Shown piece by piece: positions 6,666-11,042 of a stretch of 11,042 nucleotides of DNA. Each line of letters starts with the position of its first letter. The stretch's first letter is position 1. Source of the stretch: an uncultured Solobacterium sp. (GTDB lineage Bacteria > Bacillota_I > Bacilli_A > Erysipelotrichales > Erysipelotrichaceae); contig USIC01000008.1 in assembly GCA_900554555.1 (NCBI GenBank), positions 1 through 11,042 on the forward strand. The letters are read 5' to 3'. The position numbers and the translations under genes were made by a program. The notes under the pieces were generated by a model. That model saw only the letters and a list, made by a program, of their open reading frames with translations. It searched no databases and was not told the DNA's origin.

Positions 6666-7195
6666 TGATCTATAACCTCTCGTAATTCTTCTTTGGTAAT
6701 CGCAAGACAGTTTAACCTTGCAAGCATGGTTTTCGCATTTCCATCTCCAACATGGTAATATTCGCCCACTTTACATCGTAATTCTGCACTATCAGATTGA
6801 CCACTTAAACCAAGTTCAAATAAATCACTCATCGTTAAACTACCCTTTGGTTTATCGGTGATAGTTACAACATTCTGTAGCGCATTCCACAACGTTTCTT
6901 TATCCGCATGTTCAATACCAACCTTCTTCTCTGTACGTGCATTATGCTTATCCACAAATGCATTCTTACAGTTAGGAACATGTTGATTAATAATATGTCG
7001 GATTTGATTGCCTGGTGTATCTGGGTCTGTAAAGATAATTACACCGCGTGTGCTTGCCGCATAGCGTATCTGTTCAATAACTTTATCATTGATACTACTG
7101 CCACCTGTCTCTATCGTTTCACAATCAAAGTACTTCTTTAATTGTTGTGTATCATGTCTACCTTCCACAACAATTATCTCATGAATGCGATCCAT
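6662..7195 (-). CDS. rnmV: Ribonuclease M5
   Basis: Cleaves both strands of the 5S rRNA precursor to give mature 5S rRNA; in Bacillus it acts on a complex with ribosomal protein L18. The 177-residue product starts with a Toprim domain: VVEGRHD holds the conserved Glu (E11) and FTDPDTPG holds the DxD pair (D57, D59). IEHA at 94-97 is a motif typical of this family, and the remainder is the DUF4093-like C-terminal part (residues about 100-177). Length agrees with the 180-190 residues usual for M5. I start it at 7195 because GGAGG at 7202-7206 is 6 nt upstream and the family begins right before IIVVEGRHD; the longer frame to 7252 lies inside tatD. It overlaps the end of tatD by 17 nt and the start of rsmA by 4 nt. 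Confidence 0.94.
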   Translation of the reverse strand: MDRIHEIIVVEGRHDTQQLKKYFDCETIETGGSSINDKVIEQIRYAASTRGVIIFTDPDTPGNQIRHIINQHVPNCKNAFVDKHNARTEKKVGIEHADKETLWNALQNVVTITDKPKGSLTMSDLFELGLSGQSDSAELRCKVGEYYHVGDGNAKTMLARLNCLAITKEELREVIDQ

Positions 7196-7973
7196 CTGCT
7201 TCCTCCAGGAATCTAGTCCAGTTGGCGTCAATTTGTGCAGCCATATCTTCAAGTGGTATGTTTCGAATCTCTGCCATCTTTTCTACGATATATGGAATAT
7301 TGGATGGTTCATTTCGAGTACCACGAACTGGAACTGGTGCCATATATGGCGCATCTGTTTCACTGAGTAAGTAGTTTAAGTCGATCGTCTCTACGACATC
7401 TACAGAATGTCTTGCGTTCTTAAATGTCAACGCCCCACCAAGTGCGATATAATAACCTAGTTTCGTGAATTCTTTTGCCATCTCTTTTGAACCAGGGAAA
7501 CAATGTAATAATCCCTTCCAGTGATGTTTCTTCATAATATCGAAGGTATCCTGCATAGCATCTCTAGAATGTACTAGGATTGGTTTATTTACTTCTCTAG
7601 CAAGTTCGATTAACTTTGCGAAGTACTCACGTTGTACAGCACGATCAGCTTCATCTGTAACCCAGTGATACTCTAGTCCAATTTCACCAATTGCAGTTAC
7701 CATTGGGTCTTTGGCTAACTCACAGAATTCATTCCAATAGTTCTCATCTACCTTCGTCGTATCTTCTGGAAAGATACCAGCCGCAACCTTATAGTTTTCT
7801 GTGTCACGTTTCGCAAATTCGATTGCTCGTTTTGTTTCTTCTAGTGATAGTGTAATAATCATTAATTTATCCACATGCTTTTCTTTACAGCGTGCGATAA
7901 CTTCCTCTAAATCTTCTTGAAACTCTTCTCCCATCAAATGACAATGGGTATCTACATAATGTAATTCGCTCAT
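7179..7973 (-). CDS. tatD: TatD-family metal-dependent DNase/hydrolase
   Basis: TatD proteins are cytoplasmic TIM-barrel metal-dependent hydrolases; characterised members act as 3'-5' exonucleases on DNA or RNA and are linked to DNA repair and turnover, with the exact role in Firmicutes (YabD) unsettled. The 264 residues carry the whole metal site: DTHCHL (8-13) with two His; GEIGLEY (96-102) with the bridging Glu at 97; LVHSRDA (133-139) with H135; LLHCFPGS (155-162) with H157; and SETDAPY (204-210) with D207, followed by RGTRNEP. The usual GEIGLDY reads GEIGLEY, a conservative change outside the metal ligands. The ATG begins 1 nt after the mnmE stop, using an AGGAAA in the last mnmE codons, and the 3' end overlaps rnmV. 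tatD next to rnmV is the conserved order. Confidence 0.95.
   Translation of the reverse strand: MSELHYVDTHCHLMGEEFQEDLEEVIARCKEKHVDKLMIITLSLEETKRAIEFAKRDTENYKVAAGIFPEDTTKVDENYWNEFCELAKDPMVTAIGEIGLEYHWVTDEADRAVQREYFAKLIELAREVNKPILVHSRDAMQDTFDIMKKHHWKGLLHCFPGSKEMAKEFTKLGYYIALGGALTFKNARHSVDVVETIDLNYLLSETDAPYMAPVPVRGTRNEPSNIPYIVEKMAEIRNIPLEDMAAQIDANWTRFLEEADGSHS
7202..7206 (-). promoter_or_regulatory. Ribosome binding site of rnmV inside the tatD 3' end
   Basis: GGAGG on the minus strand, within the tatD codons for Leu-Glu-Glu, lies 6 nt before the ATG at 7195. It settles the choice of the shorter rnmV start and implies coupled translation with tatD. Confidence 0.85.
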
Positions 7974-7974
7974 C

Positions 7975-9300
7975 TTATTTTCCTAAACAGAAGCGTGAGA
8001 AGATTTCATCTAAGAGATCTTCCTTGCCTGCCTTTCCAGTGATCTGTCGTAATGCAGTCCACGCTTTTTCCAAATCGATTGTTACTAAATCAAGCTCCAC
8101 ACCTGCATGTAATGCATTTACTGCATCGCTCATTGCTTGTTCTGCCTGTAATGCGTAACCAATCTGTCTTTCGTTATTTAATGTATCGCTATTGGCTGCG
8201 ATATACTCACTTTGATATTTCTCCACAATCGCATTTGTTAATTCTGTAATATCCTTTTGGATAGCGCTGATAGAAATACCGGCATGCATACTATCTTTAT
8301 CCTTCTTATTGTATACAACGATACGATTATGATTCTTTGTCTTTTCTAATAGTTCTTGATCTTCTTCGGTTAATTCTTCAGAACCATCCAACACAACAAT
8401 CACAAGCTGTGCTTTTTCTAATGCTTGTAAGGATTTGGTAATACCAATCTGCTCAATCGCATCATCACTCTTACGAATACCTGCAGTATCAATCAAATTT
8501 AATGTGATTCCATTCAGTCTTACAGTTCCTTCCACAAGGTCTCTTGTCGTTCCAGCCACATCCGTAACGATAGCTTTATCTTCTTCCAACAACGCATTCA
8601 ACAAGGAAGACTTACCTACGTTTGGTCTACCCAAGATAACGGTGTTAATTCCTTCTTTGATTACTGCAGATTGTTGGGCTGTTACGATAATCTGATGAAT
8701 ATCATCAATCCACTTCTCTGCCTTTGGTAGAATTTCTTCCTCTGTTAATTGATGTACATCATCATACTCAGGATAATCAATATTTACTTCGATATTCGAA
8801 ATAATTTGTGTCAAATCTTCTTCTAATGGTCGCATTAGTTTTGCGACAGAACCTTTTAGTGAATGAATTGCGCTCTTCGCGTTAATTTCATCCTTTGCCC
8901 AAATTAAATCATTGATACCTTCTGCTTGGGACAAGTCCATCTTTCCACTAAGGAATGCGCGTTCCGTAAATTCTCCACGTCGTGCCATACGTGCACCTGC
9001 ACCAAGTATCAGGGACAATACTTTTCTTGTGATATAGATGCCACCATGACAAGAGATTTCCACAACATCTTCACCAGTATATGATTTTGGGGCACGGAAA
9101 AGACTGACGAGTACTTCATCAACAGATTCATTTCCTTCTTTGATAGTTGCGTAATGAATTGTATATCCCTTGGCATCACTAAAATCTTTGCCTGTTAAGT
9201 CGGTAACGATTTGAATTGCATCACCACCAGAAATACGAATGACGGAGATGGCTCCCATCGCATCGGCAGTGGCGATTGCGGCTATAGTATCCTGAAACAT
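7975..9300 (-). CDS. mnmE: tRNA modification GTPase MnmE (TrmE)
   Basis: With MnmG it installs the aminomethyl-type group on C5 of wobble U34 in certain tRNAs, using a folate-derived one-carbon unit, which improves decoding of codons ending in A or G. The 441-residue protein has the three expected parts: the N-terminal folate-binding, dimerising domain (TIAAIATADAMGAISVIRISG onward); a helical domain split by the inserted G domain with P-loop GRPNVGKSS (224-232), a TTRD G2 element, DTAGIR (G3) and NKKD (G4); and the family-defining C-terminus CLGK with catalytic Cys at 438. I place the start at 9300 because GGAGG at 9307-9311 lies 6 nt upstream and family proteins start just before DTIAAI; the frame stays open 18 codons further with no ribosome site. 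First gene of the seven-gene operon; mnmG, its partner, is not in the window. Confidence 0.97.
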   Translation of the reverse strand: MFQDTIAAIATADAMGAISVIRISGGDAIQIVTDLTGKDFSDAKGYTIHYATIKEGNESVDEVLVSLFRAPKSYTGEDVVEISCHGGIYITRKVLSLILGAGARMARRGEFTERAFLSGKMDLSQAEGINDLIWAKDEINAKSAIHSLKGSVAKLMRPLEEDLTQIISNIEVNIDYPEYDDVHQLTEEEILPKAEKWIDDIHQIIVTAQQSAVIKEGINTVILGRPNVGKSSLLNALLEEDKAIVTDVAGTTRDLVEGTVRLNGITLNLIDTAGIRKSDDAIEQIGITKSLQALEKAQLVIVVLDGSEELTEEDQELLEKTKNHNRIVVYNKKDKDSMHAGISISAIQKDITELTNAIVEKYQSEYIAANSDTLNNERQIGYALQAEQAMSDAVNALHAGVELDLVTIDLEKAWTALRQITGKAGKEDLLDEIFSRFCLGK

Positions 9301-9325
9301 GCTAACCCTCCAGTTTTCCACTATT

Positions 9326-9331
9326 ATTGTA
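9326..9331 (-). promoter_or_regulatory. Possible -10 box for the mnmE-prs operon
   Basis: TACAAT reads on the minus strand 25 nt before the mnmE start, but no good -35 stands at 16-18 nt (ATGCAA at 17 nt is the best, and TTAACA is 22 nt away). The intergenic space to the divergent helicase gene is only 95 bp, so a promoter has to be here or the operon is read from further right against the helicase gene. Confidence 0.35.
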
Positions 9332-9348
9332 CTAGTTTTATCAGCTCC

Positions 9349-9377
9349 TTGCATGTTAACTCAGCAGTTTTTTTAAT
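9349..9377 (+). promoter_or_regulatory. Promoter of the DEAD-box helicase gene
   Basis: TTGCAT (9349-9354) and TTTAAT (9372-9377) are exactly 17 nt apart. Predicted start is near 9384, only about 12 nt before the ATG, leaving almost no leader. The -35 hexamer occupies the same bases as the weak -35 of the divergent mnmE promoter, so the two may compete. Confidence 0.55.
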
Positions 9378-9395
9378 GTGTGCTAAGATTAAGCC

Positions 9396-10742
9396 ATGAA
9401 ACTATCAAATTCTATACAAAATGCCCTTAATGAAATGGGCTATCATTCCCTATTACCAATTCAGGAAAAAGTTATACCGATGATTCAAGATGGAAAAAGT
9501 CTATTTGTACTTGCTAAAACGGGCAGTGGTAAAACTGCGTCCTACCTCATTCCTGCAATTGAACGAGTTCAAGAGAGTGATGATTTTACTTCTGTTTTAA
9601 TCATCGCACCAACAAGGGAGCTCGCAATTCAAATCTCATTAGAGGCAAAGCTACTAGCTTCCTATACGAAAGTGCATATCGTAACGTTAATTGGTGGTAT
9701 GGATTCCAATCAACAACTCAACGCACTACGCCACCATCCACATATCATTATCGGAACACCTGGTAGATTATTAGATTTATATACACAAGGTGCCTTTGAT
9801 CTTTCAAAGTTATCACTGTTTATCATTGATGAGGCAGATCAAGTCTACTCAACTGGCCAATCAGAAGAAGTAAATCAATTACGAAAAGAAATTCAAGGTG
9901 TTCAAACAATTTGTTTATCTGCCACAAAAAATGACACGATTCAAACTTACTTTGATACTCCATTTGAAGAGGTACTTCAAGGCAGTATGGCCATTAACGA
10001 GAAGATTTATTCGTACTATCTTGAAACAGAGGATAAGAAAACAACTTTACTATCTCTACTACAATCTCTTCCTATTACTTCAGCGATTGTATTTGTGAAT
10101 CATCGTAGTACCGCAACAGAATTATCAGATTTATTATTGAAGAATCATATTCTCAGTTCAGCTTTCTCTGGTTATTTTGATGAGAGAAAACGTATCGCAA
10201 TCATGAGCGATTTCCGTAAAGGTGATATTCGCGTATTGGTTGCGACAGACGCAGCTGCTAGAGGTCTCGATATCCATGAACTTTCTCATGTAATACATTA
10301 TGATATTCCAATTGATACTGAAACATTCATTCATCGTTCAGGTCGTACTGCACATCAAGGTGATGAAGGCATTTCTATTTCATTACTAACACATGAAGAT
10401 ATGAAGTCAGAAGTTGGTATGTATATCCGCATGCATAGTCAAGCATATACACTACAAGATACACATCCTGTTGATTTATCGATTCCATACCAAAAGAAAG
10501 CTACACCTTCCACACAGGTAACACACATCCTCATTCGTGCTGGAAGAAATGATAAGATACGTCCAAAAGATATTATTGGTGCACTTTGTACCATATTCTC
10601 ATTTGATGAAATTGGCACACTTGAAATTCAAGACCGCTTCTCAACAGTCACAATCCTTTCCAAAGAGGATGATATTTTATCTCGTTTCGAAGATTTTACT
10701 GTCAAAGGAAAACGTAGGAAAGTCGAATTATTGAACCAATGA
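9396..10742 (+). CDS. dbpA: DEAD-box RNA helicase with DbpA/YxiN-type rRNA-binding domain
   Basis: ATP-dependent RNA helicase, by its tail most likely directed to 23S rRNA helix 92 and working in 50S subunit assembly as DbpA and YxiN do. The 448 residues contain the Q-motif region (GYHSLLPIQ, 15-23), Walker A AKTGSGKT (40-47), PTRELA, TPGR, DEAD at 145-148, SAT at 175-177, IVFVNHR (IV), ATDAAARGLDI (V, 283-293) and motif VI HRSGRTAH (313-320). Residues about 376-447 (HILIRAGRNDKIRPKDIIGAL ... VKGKRRKVEL, abbreviated) match the DbpA RNA-binding domain. Motif VI ends in His (CAT, 10353-10355) where nearly all DEAD-box proteins have the second arginine finger. No proper Shine-Dalgarno lies before the ATG, and an in-frame TAA 6 nt upstream rules out a longer start. 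Transcribed divergently from mnmE. Exact orthology to dbpA, yxiN or another member is not certain. Confidence 0.9.
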   Translation: MKLSNSIQNALNEMGYHSLLPIQEKVIPMIQDGKSLFVLAKTGSGKTASYLIPAIERVQESDDFTSVLIIAPTRELAIQISLEAKLLASYTKVHIVTLIGGMDSNQQLNALRHHPHIIIGTPGRLLDLYTQGAFDLSKLSLFIIDEADQVYSTGQSEEVNQLRKEIQGVQTICLSATKNDTIQTYFDTPFEEVLQGSMAINEKIYSYYLETEDKKTTLLSLLQSLPITSAIVFVNHRSTATELSDLLLKNHILSSAFSGYFDERKRIAIMSDFRKGDIRVLVATDAAARGLDIHELSHVIHYDIPIDTETFIHRSGRTAHQGDEGISISLLTHEDMKSEVGMYIRMHSQAYTLQDTHPVDLSIPYQKKATPSTQVTHILIRAGRNDKIRPKDIIGALCTIFSFDEIGTLEIQDRFSTVTILSKEDDILSRFEDFTVKGKRRKVELLNQ

Positions 10743-10763
10743 ATTTGAAGTATACTTCAAATT
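10742..10763 (+). promoter_or_regulatory. Perfect 22-bp palindrome, putative operator 1
   Basis: The 18-bp core TTTGAAGTATACTTCAAA is flanked by AA and TT to make a perfect inverted repeat with no spacer. It begins at the last base of the helicase stop codon. It is A+T-rich and followed by only TTTG, so it would be a weak terminator; the second copy 39 bp downstream favours a protein-binding site. It may do both. Confidence 0.6.
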
Positions 10764-10778
10764 TTGTAGATTTTTGAA

Positions 10779-10804
10779 AATATTTGAAGTTTGCTTCAAA
10801 TATT
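10779..10804 (+). promoter_or_regulatory. Second palindrome, putative operator 2, overlapping the -35 box
   Basis: AATATTTGAAG (10779-10789) and CTTCAAATATT (10794-10804) are perfect 11-bp arms with a TTTG spacer. Its central 18 bp, TTTGAAGTTTGCTTCAAA, differ from operator 1 at two positions only. The centres are 39 bp apart. The last two bases are shared with the predicted -35 of the next gene. Confidence 0.65.
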
Positions 10805-10831
10805 CACTTCTTTTTATGAAAGCGATATACT
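10803..10831 (+). promoter_or_regulatory. Promoter of the right-edge membrane protein gene
   Basis: TTCACT (10803-10808) and TATACT (10826-10831) are spaced 17 nt. Transcription would start near 10838, leaving a leader of about 50 nt. Position directly after the second palindrome suggests regulation by whatever binds there. Confidence 0.6.
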
Positions 10832-10888
10832 AAAGATACCAATACATCAACTATTTATCATTATTTCTTAAAATTGTGAGGTGAAAGC

Positions 10889-11042
10889 ATGCATAAAACT
10901 AGCACAAAGGTTTTAATCTCAGGTTTTTTACTCATCTTATTTGCGTCTATTTGTATTAGTATCTATCTCTTCGTGAAGTTAAACACAACAATTTCTATAG
11001 GAAAAGGGCATTATCTAGCGATGGATTCAAATACAAATGGTG
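10889..11042 (+). CDS. Membrane-anchored protein of unknown function, N-terminal fragment (runs off right edge)
   Basis: Fifty-one codons are open from the ATG at 10889 to the edge, with GAGGTGA at 10878-10884 as ribosome binding site. The protein begins MHKTSTK, a short positive stretch, then a strongly hydrophobic segment VLISGFLLILFASICISIYLF (one residue wider than usual for a membrane helix, about residues 8-28), then KLNTTISIGKGHYLAMDS. Positive residues before the helix suggest an N-in orientation with the remainder outside the cell, as an uncleaved anchor or signal peptide; no lipobox is seen. I do not recognise the family. Two palindromes beside its promoter suggest regulated expression rather than a housekeeping role. 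Confidence 0.75.
   Translation, partial: MHKTSTKVLISGFLLILFASICISIYLFVKLNTTISIGKGHYLAMDSNTNG

Noticed and set aside
9301..9354. An 18-codon N-terminal extension of mnmE
   Set aside because: No ribosome binding site before the ATG at 9354, and it would cover the GGAGG site and the -10 candidate; MnmE proteins start just before DTIAAI.
10742..10766. Palindrome 1 as the helicase terminator
   Set aside because: The stem has few G/C pairs and is followed by only a few T residues; it is possible but weaker than the other terminators here, and the duplicate copy points to a binding site. I leave a dual role open.
10742..10804. A CRISPR-like or mobile-element repeat
   Set aside because: Only two copies, each a palindrome with an AT-rich 15-nt gap, no target duplication or transposase, and no cas gene. 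Promoter position suggests operators.

Overview
This window looks like chromosomal housekeeping DNA from a low-GC Firmicute. The signs are a T-box leader on metG, ribonuclease M5 next to rsmA (an arrangement typical of Firmicutes), strong AGGAGG-type ribosome binding sites and A+T-rich intergenic regions. Protein flavour and gene order suggest an Erysipelotrichia-like lineage, but this is an inference without any database search. I see no insertion sequence, phage gene, CRISPR array, tRNA or rRNA.

Layout. On the minus strand at the left edge is the start of a GNAT-type acetyltransferase (1-187), then metG (292-2232) behind a complete T-box leader with an AUG specifier (2249-2476). A divergent cold-shock protein gene (2670-2870, plus) follows, and facing terminators separate it from a long minus-strand operon. 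That operon reads, in transcription order: mnmE (9300-7975), tatD, rnmV, rsmA, ispE, glmU and prs (ending at 2968). Its genes are packed with 1 nt gaps, 4 nt stop/start overlaps and one 17 nt overlap, and it ends in a perfect hairpin at 2935-2959. Divergent from mnmE is a DEAD-box helicase with a DbpA/YxiN-type rRNA-binding tail (9396-10742, plus). Last comes the first 51 codons of a membrane-anchored protein (10889 to the right edge) behind a promoter with two near-identical palindromes.

How the genes work together. Much of the content serves translation: methionyl-tRNA synthesis (metG), tRNA wobble-uridine modification (mnmE), 5S rRNA maturation (rnmV), 16S rRNA dimethylation (rsmA), a probable 50S-assembly helicase and a cold-shock RNA chaperone. 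The rest feeds precursors: isoprenoids (ispE), UDP-GlcNAc for the cell wall (glmU) and PRPP for nucleotides (prs). The mnmE-prs cluster resembles the Bacillus tatD-rnmV-rsmA-...-ispE-...-glmU-prs region with several intervening genes missing.

Points most worth a second look: (1) GlmU stops at 313 residues and lacks essentially the whole acetyltransferase domain, with no remnant downstream; (2) the DEAD-box helicase has His where motif VI normally has the second arginine finger; (3) the tandem palindromes next to the -35 of the last gene look like operators for an unidentified regulator. I did not find a convincing wholly new multi-gene system.
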